Below are positions 21,885 to 33,402 of a stretch of DNA of 51,557 bases, in pieces. The notes below the pieces were generated by a model, which searched no databases, had not been told where the DNA came from, and saw only the letters and a program-made list of their open reading frames with translations. The number at the start of each line of letters is the position of its first letter. Position 1 is the first letter of the stretch. Source of the DNA: Halocafeteria seosinensis (lineage: Eukaryota > Sar > Bigyra > Bicosoecida). The stretch is taken from the NCBI GenBank assembly GCA_001687465.1, contig LVLI01000550.1, positions 1 to 51,557 on the forward strand, written 5' to 3'. A program made the position numbers and the translations under genes.

Positions 21885-24800
21885 TTACAGTTTATCTGGT
21901 TGAGTCTTAAAAACTTCGTATAGATTCTGGAACGCGTCCACCCATTTGGGCACGTCTGTCTTCTGGCCAGTTTCAAGGTCCAAACTGAATTTCTCAGCGG
22001 TGATTGAAAGGCAACATGTAGGATCTACTTCTTTCCGGGAGAGCAGTTTTTTCTTATGATTAGGTCCTTTGCCTTGTTTTATTTCGGACACAGAGCGCAG
22101 ATCAACGGCCCCCAGTTTGGCTTTCGTCTTGGGGTCTTGCCAGATGATCGAGCGAAAATCTGGTGAAACCAAAACATGAGCACGTTTAGGAGTACCTTTT
22201 TTCCATACACTCATGATCTGTCCAGAACGTAACAATTGGCGGTATTCTCGCAACGGATCTTCTTCTCTCTTTGTAGTCGTTCGTACTTCTTTCGGCTCGG
22301 TTTCAGCTTCCTCAGCCTGAGCAAGATTCTCTAGCGACGAAATACTCAGGAGAGCTGACTTCCCGTAACGCTGAATTTCCTCGTCCTCCTTGTAGGTCTC
22401 CATAATGGTCTCAATTAGCTCTTTACCCCCTTCATCAATTACCACTTGAGCATTTTCTTTACTTGCCATTGCTACGTTGTCCAGTGTCTGTATACTCCGC
22501 ACCATAAGGTTTCGAGACTTGGGGTGAGTGGATATCGCCCGGATTATCGCCTGAATACCGTTGTACTGGACAAGGATCTTGATGTTACTCTCAACGAAAG
22601 CCAAATGTCCCAGCAGGCGAAAGGCCGACGTCAGAAAATCGGGGTCGTCGTGGTATCTTTCAATAGTTTGCATAATGGTGTGCAAACCATTTTCCGCGAT
22701 TATCTTGGAAAGCTCGTCATCTCCGGCTAAGCGGGTCAATGTTGCGAGACATTCAGCGCAAAAGTCTTTGCTATTCTTGTGATTGTTCAACAGCAGCAGG
22801 ATAGTGGACACTCCATCGAGATCCCGGATATTCTTCTGGGCATCCCCATCAGCAGCAAGATTCGTCATAGCAAGCTGCCCCGCAGTGAGAACGTCTTCAT
22901 TGTTCCCATGTGCTTCGATAGTAGAGAGCAATGCTTGTACACCGTTAACTTCCACGATCATTTTGACGCAGTCTTCATTGTATGTCAACGTGGCGAGCAA
23001 TGGCAAGCAATGGGCTACTATTTCTTCATCCCAGTCGTGTTGCTGCAGTATATCAATAACGACATTGACGAGACCCTGTTCCAACGCAACCTTCTTGGCT
23101 GTTTCCATGTCGTTACAGATATTGCATAAAGCATTCAGTGCCGATTTTAGAATTGAAGAATTCTGGAAGTATTTCTTCATATACCTTAAAATGGCATCCG
23201 TTCCGCCCTGTTCGTAAATGATGCTGGGGATGCTGCGATAATCGGGAGCCTTCGTCGCTCCTTCATCCTCTTCCATACTCGCGAAATTACCGAGCACTTC
23301 CATCGACAATTGGATGGCCTCATCATCGTCTGTTGCCGCGTCCATTCCCTGGACGATCACTTCAGTCGCACCGTGGTTATCCGCAATATACCTTATATTT
23401 TCATCTACATAGGACAGATTGCCCAAAGCTCTCAACGCCATCTTAAACAAATTGGTATCTCCGTAGTGCACTCGAATGATATGCGTCACTTCATCACCGC
23501 ATGTCTGACCAACAATACGCTTGTTTTCATTAGAGCCGTACATCAAGTTACTTAGCGCGCAAGTCGCATTCTCGAGAATTCTCGGGTGATTTGGATACTG
23601 CTGCATTGAATTCTCTATCCCAGTAACTCCGTCTGCCGACATGATGCGCTTTATGTTCTCGAACGAATTGAACGCCAGGTTAGCCAACACAGACAAGCAT
23701 TTCAAGATAATTTCCTCGTCGTCGATATGATTGCGTAGACCCGTGTGCGTTACTATAGGAATGCCACCACTTTGAGCAATTTGCTCTTTAAACGCATCAT
23801 TGCGGCTAACCCTTTCGAACAAAGCAAGCAGGATGCGAAGCAACGCTCTATTGTCGGGATTCGTGTTGATAGCTTGGATAATAGCGTTAATTCCGCCATT
23901 CTTTGCGATTTCTACGCAGTTTCCGGAGTTCATTGCCAATGTGTTCAAGCTCTGAGCAGCAGCCTCCAAAACCTCTGCTTGTTTTGGGTTGTTGTTCATC
24001 ACTGTTATCATCCCCGACAAAGCTTGCGAGTCGACGTTCTGCACGTTGTCCTCCTGTTGAAGGGTCGCAGCCTCTGCCATTGCTCGCAGGGATTCCTTCA
24101 TTTCGTTAAACCCTTCGGGCTCTTCCCAAGTAGTGGACCCCGTACTCATATCCACATAGTAGAACTGTCCAGAGTCTTCATCATAATGAGATTGATAGTT
24201 TGCTACCGCGGAGACAGTAGAGACCGAAGACTGAACTTTCGACTGCATAATTTTTGCCTGTTCATCAGAGAACTCATCAGCAAGACCTTCGGTGAGCTCT
24301 TCGTAGATGGAGGAAGCTTGCTCATCCTCCATAAGGACTTCCTGACACTTAGTAATTGTCCGCATCGATTCTCTATCTATCCCGCTCTCTGGTGCCCCCA
24401 TGGCGTTGACGACGTTCCGCATTACGGTTGCACAGCTCTTAACGATGCCGCGATCGGGTTCGATTACGTTGTCTTCATCCTCTAGGCCGTCTCGATATAG
24501 TTGCATTGTCTGAGCAAGGATCTGCATACTCTCGTTGTCCGCGATTGGACTACAGGTTTCCTTTGTCTGATGAGAAGTCACAGTATCGACGACTTTCATT
24601 ATTTTCTGTACTGTTTCTGCGTCGGTGATATTGGCTCCGACCATTTCTACAGCTGCTTTCAAACCGCCCTCCTGAGCAAGCAAGACACTTCCCTCAGGGT
24701 CTAATTTTATGGCGTATATGACGGACAGTGTGCTATCAGTCAAGCGGAATGCTTGTAACTTCGTTCGGTTGTCGGATTCGGCTGTCAGAGCCTTCTGATT

Positions 24801-27800
24801 CTTCACCGCGATACTCATACATTTCGCAAGACCTGTCACTTGCTTCGGCCTCGTGGAGACTTCTTCAACACTGTTATCCTCAATTCTTGCAGCAATACCA
24901 CGCATTATCTCGGTGGTCATGTCTGTGGACACGCTTCCCGAACTACCTGTGTCCCCTTGAGAAGCCAGGACCGACCATAGCGCTGTCTCGCCTCCTTCAG
25001 AAGAGCATATGCTATTGACAACACTCTCCAGTTTACCCGCGTCAGATGCATTGGCTTGAAGGACCCCACTGAGCGTCTCCGTTCCACCTTCGGAAGAGAC
25101 CATTTCGCCGGCACGCTCTTGGGCCTGGGCTGTGATTGCATTCACTGTATGCGATACCAAGGAATTCAGATTCTCATCTCCTGGGTTCTTCTTAGCAATG
25201 TTGATCATGAAGTCAAGTGCCCCCAAATCCACCATTGTGCGAACGGCGGCAGGAAAGTCGCTCAGCATTCCGAAACAACGAATAGCCGCCTCTCGTATTT
25301 GGGAGTTATCCGTGTGACTGGATAACGTGTCCATTATTACACGAACAGCGTCAACCTTATCGCTATCGCTTCCCTCCGCAGCAACACGGGATATTGAGGC
25401 AAGGCCTGAGCTAACCACATGATCGTCTGCGGTGTGCGATTCTGATAGAAGTGCCACAGCATTGACGAGCGAAGATACGACGTTCGAAGCATTGCTTTCG
25501 GTGACCACACCTTCCACCATCAAGAAATTCCCGAGCTTCTGCACGGAATCGCCTAAAGCTGAGAACATCTCCTCGGTCGTTTCCTCTGCATCCTCAATTT
25601 CTGCCGCTCTCCTGTCTACTTCATCCGCGTACTGTACTCCAAGTTCCGAAGTAGCCCCCATGCTTTGCAGAGCCTGTGTTCCCGCATTCAACACCTTGCT
25701 CGAAGTCGCATTGCTGCTCATAGCTGCCATTATTAGTCCCGATGCACCACTTTCTTCAAGACTATTGGAGAGATCCTCAATTCCGTACGCTTTACTGAGA
25801 ACAGTCAAAACCAGTTCCATGCAATCGGGATCATTGAGATATTCTTTATTCTTTTGGACAGCTTTCATTATTCTTCGCAGAGTTCCTTCGTCATGCAGAA
25901 GTCGCAGATTGTCTGAATTCCTTTCTGCGAGACCCAGTACAACCGCGGTAACCGCCCTAAACACTGACGTGTTCGTTTCTTCAGAATCGACACAATAGCT
26001 CGATACTATAGTCTTCAGCATGTTTCCAGTCCCGATCTCACGGAAGTAAGCCGCAGCTTCTGCGGCATACGCGAGTTTCGACATTAGGGTCAGAGCTGAC
26101 ACGAGTGTCTCCACTGGAGCATCTTCCCAGTTGTCGTCTACCCATTCGTTTACGACACGCTTAACTCTTGTGGTGGCTACCTGGTCCACCGTTTCTGGAT
26201 AGGTAGAAAGGGAGGCCAGAGCATCAAAGCAGCTCTTCAAATTTTGACTGTCCTTCTGCTTCTCTAATTGTTCGATTAGCCTTTCCAAAAATGCGTAATC
26301 GTTGAGTACGGTTGAAGCACCTGAGAAGGATTGTTTGGCGAAGTTGGAAATAAAATTCATGGACTCAATTACAGCAATCTCTTGATTAAGTGCAGTGCCA
26401 ATATGACTGAGCACCTGCTTTTGCTCCGGGAATTCTCCAGATGCAGCCAGGCGAGACAAGGCTAAGATCGCAGCTGGCAAGAAGGAACGCTGCTGTGCTT
26501 CCTTCGCCACTTTCATAAAGTCATCCATGATACCCACTATGGTCTTTCCACCATCTTCTTCCAATATGTCTTTACCGTAAGTGCTGACATTCGCAAAGTG
26601 GCCAATTCTCCCAATGGCAGATATCAGTTGGTAAGTTCCATCTTTCGATTTAGCCAGGGAACTTGTTGATTCAGAGAGTTCTTCAAGGGTGTCTAATGAC
26701 TGTTCGATATCGTCCCTAGTTACAAGTTTTGCCAAAAGAGAGGTACCCGCTTGAACTAGTTTGGCATTCGAGGAAGTAGCAGCCATTGCCTCCGTTACAG
26801 CATCCACGGCACCTTGCTTAACCAAAAGGTCAGAGCCTTCTGACGTCAAGGATATTCTCTCTAGGAGAGCAATGCATTTCTGGAACGACGCGGTAAAATC
26901 AGGAGTTTCTCGATTACTCTCTAACGCTGTTATAATCTGGCGAGTAGCTCCGTGCTTGGCGACCGCAAGGGCACCTTCATCTGTAGAAGCAATTCGCAGG
27001 AGGGTATCAACCGACGAACGGACAACGTTCTTTTCACTCTTGTTTGCTCTTAACGCAGCTCCACACGCTTCGATAGCACCCTTCCGCCCCAGCAGTGCTG
27101 CCCCCTCCTCACTGTACGCGACCTTTTCGAGGAACGAAACACAGTTGTTAACATGGTTCACGTTTCGGGGGTTGCCTTTCAATGAGGAAACGACTGCATG
27201 CACACCACCAGAGTCGTCCAGGGCGCGAACGTCTTCTTCACTTTTCATGGCAGTTGCAACATCATACAATGCTTTTGAGCACGAAACGAGCAGCTCCTCT
27301 CGTTTAGGAACATTGTGAGATTTCGTGACCCTCTTCAGACCATCGACCAGCGCATTAATACCTTCATTGCGCATAATCTGGGCAAATCGGGGAACAATCG
27401 AAAATGATGCGGCCTTAGTTATCATGTTTGAGGCTTCCACAGAGTTTTCTTCCGAGGGAGAGGAGAACAGCTTTGCAACAGACTTTGAGGTCGTAGTGAT
27501 CACGTTCTCCACTGAATCACCATCGACCAGTCCCCCCATTAACTCCCCGACTTCTCTTCTGACTGACTGCTCATTGTTATGCCTTACAACAGCACTCAGT
27601 GTCTTGCTTAACCCATCATGCTCTTGAATGTACTGCCTGTATTCCGGAATGAGACTTAGTGAGGTAAGCAGATAGCAACCTGCTTCGGCAGCTTCTTTCC
27701 TGTCGCTAGACTCTATAACCTTCAATGCTTTTTCGATTATGCCCTTTTCAACCATTTTCTCAATATTCGCTTCATCATAGCTCATGTAAATTAAGCAGCG

Positions 27801-29309
27801 CAGAGCATTAAGTTGAATAGACTCCGAATCCTCATGGGTCTCCATGGAGGCCAGAATCGAATCAATAACACCAGCGCTTACCAAACGTTCCATGTCATAG
27901 TCTACAGTGGCAAGGTGTTCAATAAACGCAAGACTGTTGTCAACAATGCTCTCGTCGGTAGAATCCTGTGCAAGGATTTCGATTACCTCACCGATTCCAC
28001 CGATTTCCTCAATATGCGACACGTACTCCTCGTTGGTCGCAAATTTCGTAAGGACAGACAATGCACATTGAACAACCTCTGCGTTATCTTCGTGTTCTGA
28101 TAGCATTTCAACAAGGTCCGTAGTCGCTCCTTCTCTGATGAGCCATTCGAGATTCCCCTTGCTAGTGTCTGCAATCCTACCTAAGGCTCTCGATGACGAA
28201 GTGACAGTTTTCGTATTGCCAGACTTTAAGCCTGACAAGAAAGCTTGCTGACCGCCACCTTCGACTATAGGATTGACGTTCTCCTCTTCTACAGCCAGGT
28301 TTGCAAGGAGACCGGATAAAAATTCCCTCTCTTTCTTGTTGTCTGCATTGTTCATCTTCTGCACCAAACCGGGAATATCACTGCTTGCCATTTTTGATAG
28401 AACTCGGCTTCCTGCTTTGCAAATTTTTTCGTCGCCAGCTTGCGTCTCCAGAGCTTGAGACAGTGCCCCCAATCCATCGCATCTTTCACGGATATATTCG
28501 GCATGTTCCTTATGACGGCACAGACGGTCCAATAAGCGAAACGATCCTTCTACCATGCTCCGTATATCCGTAGCCTCCGAAGATTCGTCTTTCGAAAGTG
28601 GAGAGTTTAGACTGGAGAGAACGCAGTTCACGGCTCCGGAATCCACCAGCTCCTTTGAACCACCAGGGATTTTGTTCAAGCGCTCCATCGTCCGAATCGC
28701 AGAGGCGCGTAGCCTATAGTCACTCGTGGACTCTCCACAATTATGGAGTTTTTTTAGAACGGAAGAAAAACTCCCTTGCAGCAAGGATTCGGGGCTGTAT
28801 AAGAACAGAAAAAGCATGTACATCAGAGTTCCCATAAAATACTGTATATCGTAGACTGCCACCTACTTGTACATGGAAACTGTTTCGAGCAAATCCAGTG
28901 TATCTTTGGAGCCCTCGCCTTCCGGATTTTCGATTACGCTCTCCAGCATTGACCCCATTGCACCGCTGGCGACCAGTTCTCCGGCCATTTTCGGACGCGT
29001 TGCCATCGCCGCCAAGGTTTGGTTGCAAGCTGCCAGGACCCCTTCATCACCCTTGTGTCGATTCAACACATCCGTGATAGCGTCGACAGCCCCAGCGTCA
29101 AATGCCGCGTCCAAGTTTTCTTCCCATCCCACTTGGGGAGGAGTGACGACCTTGCACAAGCACTGGACCGAATAAGAAGCGAGCTGTTTGAACTTACGGT
29201 GCTTGCGAATACTGGCGACCAGATCCACAACAGCTGCGCTGGTGCCAGCTTCCTTGCTCGCCGGTGCATGTGACGCACGCTTCTTGGCACCAATGTTCTT
29301 AGGCGGCAT
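21885..29309 (-). CDS. Giant armadillo-repeat protein with WW and PH-like domains
   Basis: Two exons, 29309-28867 and 28794-21885, give about 2,450 residues. Nearly the whole length is ARM-type helical repeats of roughly 42 residues with the hallmark (N/G)G-(hydrophobic)2 starts and (C/A)LSNLA-type helices (ALGNLSYVDENIRYIADNHG). A WW domain lies near residues 1682-1710 (GQFYYVDMSTGSTTWEEP) with both signature tryptophan/aromatic positions. After it the repeats become more canonical. The C-terminal ~120 residues form a PH-like module (VWKKGTPKRAHVLVS, WVDAFQNLYEVFK). ARM arrays and WW domains both bind proteins, and the PH-like end may bind lipid or protein. This suggests a large scaffold. 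A smaller paralogue lies immediately upstream on the same strand. The stop is 40 bp from the convergent CNBD gene's stop. Confidence 0.9.
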
Positions 29310-29325
29310 TTATCTCGTTTTGACC

Positions 29326-29342
29326 CTCTCTCTCTCTCTCTC
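29326..29342. repeat. (CT)n microsatellite upstream of the giant ARM gene
   Basis: This CT run lies 17 bp upstream of the start codon of the 2,450-residue ARM gene. On the coding strand it reads as a GA run in the probable 5' UTR. The gap 29310-29906 between the two ARM paralogues contains a plus-strand open frame of about 100 codons without an ATG start, and nothing I can identify. Confidence 0.75.
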
Positions 29343-29906
29343 GACCTACGCTTTGTAATGTCTGGTTCCGTTGGGCTCCAAGAGTTCAGGGTCCATCAAC
29401 AGGGGTAGTCCGAAGGGAGCAAAAAAGGTTGGACCACAATCGTTCGACGCTGTGCTCCACAATCTCAGCCCACTCAACCGAGACCGAGCAGTTGGATTTC
29501 TCTTGACAGGAAGTAACGTCAACACAACTAGTGCGACAAAACCCATACAATGCTTGTACACACTACTTCGATCGAGCTGCTCGCCACCCGTCCGTCGCAA
29601 ACTGCCGGCTCGCAGGTCGCAAGCTACAACCAACGATTCGCAACGAAGGATTCAATTGAGTGACCTTTTACAAGGGACGTAGTTCAATATACCACGGGAA
29701 GTGGGTATCTTTAACAGAGTATAGGTCTCATCCTACTCTGCTGTGACAGTGCATGTTAAACGAGCGGAAAGCATTCAAAGTGCTACTCAATGGTGTGGGT
29801 GTACGATTCCTCATTTCGGGGAATTAATCCCTTGGGAGGACTCGCAAAAAGAGAATTAAGGAGTCTGTACTCTCAAATAAAACAATCGCGTGGAAACTAC
29901 GGCTAA

Positions 29907-32900
29907 TTACAACTCTGCTATTGACCGAGGGTTCGCCTTGAATGCCGTCAGCAGCTCCCACAAGCTTGAGACACACCATTGTGCCACCGAGGAGCTTTCC
30001 GCTTCGCAAGCTAAGTACGACTTTTCCGAAGACAATCGTCCATGATACAGTACAAAGCAACATTCCGGATAAACAGACTTCCTTAAGTACCACTTTTTCT
30101 TGTGGCATGTTTCAACAGTCTGCTCGACTTTCCGTAACGACTTCAGATCGACGGTAACATGGTGCACCGTTTTCGTCGTATCTCTCCATCGAAGACAGTC
30201 GTTTCGCTCGCCAAGAACCATAATACGAGAAAAGGGCTTACCTTTCCACCAAACGTTCATCCTAACTCCTCTCTTTAGTTGATTTACGATGTAACTTAGG
30301 CTCTCTCTGTCAGTCTCCCCTTGGGTGACTGCTTCAGAGCTTCCACTATGCTCCTTCTCACTTGCAGGATTCTCTTCGGTGGCGTCAGACGGGGATGTTG
30401 AGGAGAATTGAGAAAGCACACGATTGGCAATTTCAGTAATTTTATCATGATCTTTATGGGCATCAGCCACATGCTCGACCATCTCCACACCTCCGGCTTC
30501 TCTCAAGAACTCTGCGTTCTCTTCCGATGATTCGGCTATGGTACCGCATATCCCAAGAGTCCAAACCAGCACGTCCGTTGCCTTCGGATGCAACGACACT
30601 GTTTCAGTTAGTAGAAGCATCCCGTCAAGTTCGATAAACATTGGAATCACGTCGCAACTTGCATTGAGGACGTTATCCAAGAGACAAAAAAGGCACCTCA
30701 AGAATGTTTTGTCTGTTTTGTGTAAACTGAATAACTGTTTCACCACCTCAAAGTTGTTTTGCAAAAGGCTTTCGGCAAGTGATACATCGTCTATCGAAAC
30801 AGTAAGGAGCACCATCGTTTCGATACACGAAGGGACGTTTTTCTCGAAGCGTTGAAGCGAAGCCATTAAAACGTCAAAAATGGAGGAATTTTGCAGGCTA
30901 CGAGCGACCACAGGAGAAAACGACAAGTTTGCCAAGACTCGCTCAACCCACGTTATCGTTTCTTCGGAGCTGCTGAAGTGATGCATTGCTTCAATCAAGC
31001 ACTCGACCCATCCGGTTTCTACTATTTGGACACTCACTGAGCGAGCAACGGATAAACAATCTAGAAGCTTCATCACATTCAAAATGATAGACTCGTCGTG
31101 TCCAACGTATTCCTTATAAACCGTGATCAGTACCGCCGCGAGGTTCTCTGCTTTCTGCACTTGTTCCGCGACTTGTGCATCGGTACACACGTTGTATAAA
31201 CTCGCAAGAGACATCAATGTTAAGGCTGAATCCTCTGTATTCTCCTTTAATAGAGAAATGACCACCCTTGGGCCTCCTTGCTCCTGAACCAGTAGCGGAA
31301 TAGGAGTCTCACTCGGGTCTGGTTCAGATTCCGGTATTGATAAGTTGCCGAGCAAACCTATACCCGTTTCTACAACTTCTCTTTCGTATTTATTCGCTTC
31401 GACTACTCGGCACACATGCTGCACTAGGCACAACTCTTCCACCATATACCGGTTATTTTCAGAGTACAGTGAGACGCAACCGATGGTACGGAGCGTCAAG
31501 AGGACCAGGTCTTCATCTTTGTAGTGTGCACGAAGCACGGATACAAAGATCTCACCGCAGGACCCCAGCACTAACGAAAGTGTTTCAGCAGAGCCGAGTA
31601 TCAAGTTGGATAAGACACACATACCCCTTCCCACGATTTCTTCGTTTCCTAAATGATTTTCCACGCAAGCACGGATCACATCTACTCCTTCTTCAAGGAA
31701 CTGGCGCTGCCCTTCTTCTGTATCCAGTGTCAAAACCGAGAGAATACCAACACAAAGTTCAACGGTTTTTTCTACATCAGTTGCACTTGCGAGACACGCT
31801 GTCACACTGTTAATGCACTTAGACTCGACAATGATATCATGAGAAGATTTCTCTCGAGTCTCATGGATGAACTGGAACACGCTAGACAGAATGTCCCCAT
31901 TCTTCGGGTTCTCCGCAATAAGGCCTACGATTGGCTCGATGATCCACGGTTCCGAAAAAATGTAGCCGTTGTTGTGGTGTCGGCTTAGAGAAACCAGATG
32001 ATCAATGGCATCTACTGTAAACTCGTTTGAGGCAGCTTCCTCCGTTAACCGGTTAACCACAAGCTCAACGTACTCTCTTTCGACAGACACCAGTTCACTT
32101 TCATTCCATGAACAGACAAGTTTAAATTTCTCCCTGCATTTTTCATCCGCGTATTTGGGGAGTGTACTCAAGTCACGCGTCTCCACCAGCAATGAATAAA
32201 TGTCGCTTAAGACCTTAGCAGGACGCTGGCTTCCGGGTTTAGCTGCAGTTGAGGGTGCTCCTTTAGGCGGTGGTGGGGGGATTGCCTTTGCATTGCTATT
32301 CCCTCTTTGGGATGAACGATGTTTGGATACTTTAGACTTCTTCTGAGCGCGGTAACCAGCATCGACGCTCGTGATTCTTCGCAAACGTTTCTGGACCATT
32401 TCGTCCAGGCCATCTTCTGTGGTTTGAGCCTCGTGCTCCCCGTTCGTATTCTCTTTATTCGAAATTTGTTCAATTGCCTGACTGCGATTGTAAATTGACG
32501 TGACGGGAAGCAGTCGTTGTGAGTGAAAGCAGGAAGTGCAACAGAATAGAAAACGCAACGTACCTGCAATTTTCCAGGAGTCCTTTGACCACCGACGCTC
32601 TGTTTGCGAAGGCTTCATCCTCGTATATAGCTTCAATAACTTCGTCAACGATACCCGAATGTATGATCGCCCTCGGTCTAGAAACCATAGGCTCTATGCA
32701 CTGCATGCACAAGTTGAAAACGTCGTCGTCCGCTTGATGCCGATTCATTAATTTTCTAATCGAGTCTAAGACTCCTAGATTCAGACACGCGTCTATCTTC
32801 TTCTCTCTGTCTAGATTCGAGGAAGTCTGAATCATGTTCAGAATGCATGATACCGAGTACAGAGCTAGTTTTTTAAACTTTCGGTGCCGATTAAGGTTGT

Positions 32901-32964
32901 TGACCTGGGTACGGGCCCATTCCAGGTCATCCGCCGTGGGTGTTTGCTGTTCCATTGACGCCAT
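29907..32964 (-). CDS. Armadillo-repeat protein with PH-like C-terminus (paralogue)
   Basis: Exons 32964-32564 and 32481-29907 give about 991 residues. I chose the ATG at 32964 (MASMEQQTP) because the paralogue aligns from just after it. The N-terminal block NLNRHRKFKKLALYSVSC matches SIRKHRKFKQLASYSVQC of the larger downstream paralogue. The C-terminal PH-like module shares VW-KG-P, a DL-S core, a double Cys and a final W...L..FK helix. In between lie a basic, poly-Pro linker (PPPPPKG, near 32270) and about a dozen ARM-like repeats. It lacks the WW domain and is 40 percent of the paralogue's length. The two genes are a tandem duplication with later contraction or expansion. Likely a protein-binding scaffold. 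Confidence 0.88.
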
Positions 32965-33402
32965 AATTCGCCCTGCCTCTTCATGAAAGTGTACAAAGTG
33001 ATACGGTGAACTGATATCTGGAATTAAAACTGCACAAAAGAGCCCGAGAAAGATATTACAGGGATAGCATGAAAAATCAGAACTGCGTCCCTCCCGCTTC
33101 AACTTTACTTTACCACGCCATGGAATTTTACACGTTTTTTCAATATCTATGGCAGTAGAAGGGAGGAGAGCCGGTATCCACAAGGGAGAGGCAGTGGTAC
33201 ACGTACCCGAGCAAACCCTTGAATTGTACTACGCTGGCAACCAGTGGCAAAGGGAAGAAGACATGGTTCAAGAATTGCGCCACAGCCACAAGGTCGCTAA
33301 GCCTCGCTTTCCGCATGCGACCGCAGCCACCCCGGGTGACCCGCCTCGGTGGGGAAGGAAGAAGATTTTGATGGGAAGTATACATAAAAAGTATGTCGGT
33401 AT

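Noticed and set aside
29371-29682. A 103-codon plus-strand frame between the two ARM genes
   Set aside because: It has no ATG start and no domain. The region is the promoter and 5' UTR of the minus-strand ARM gene.
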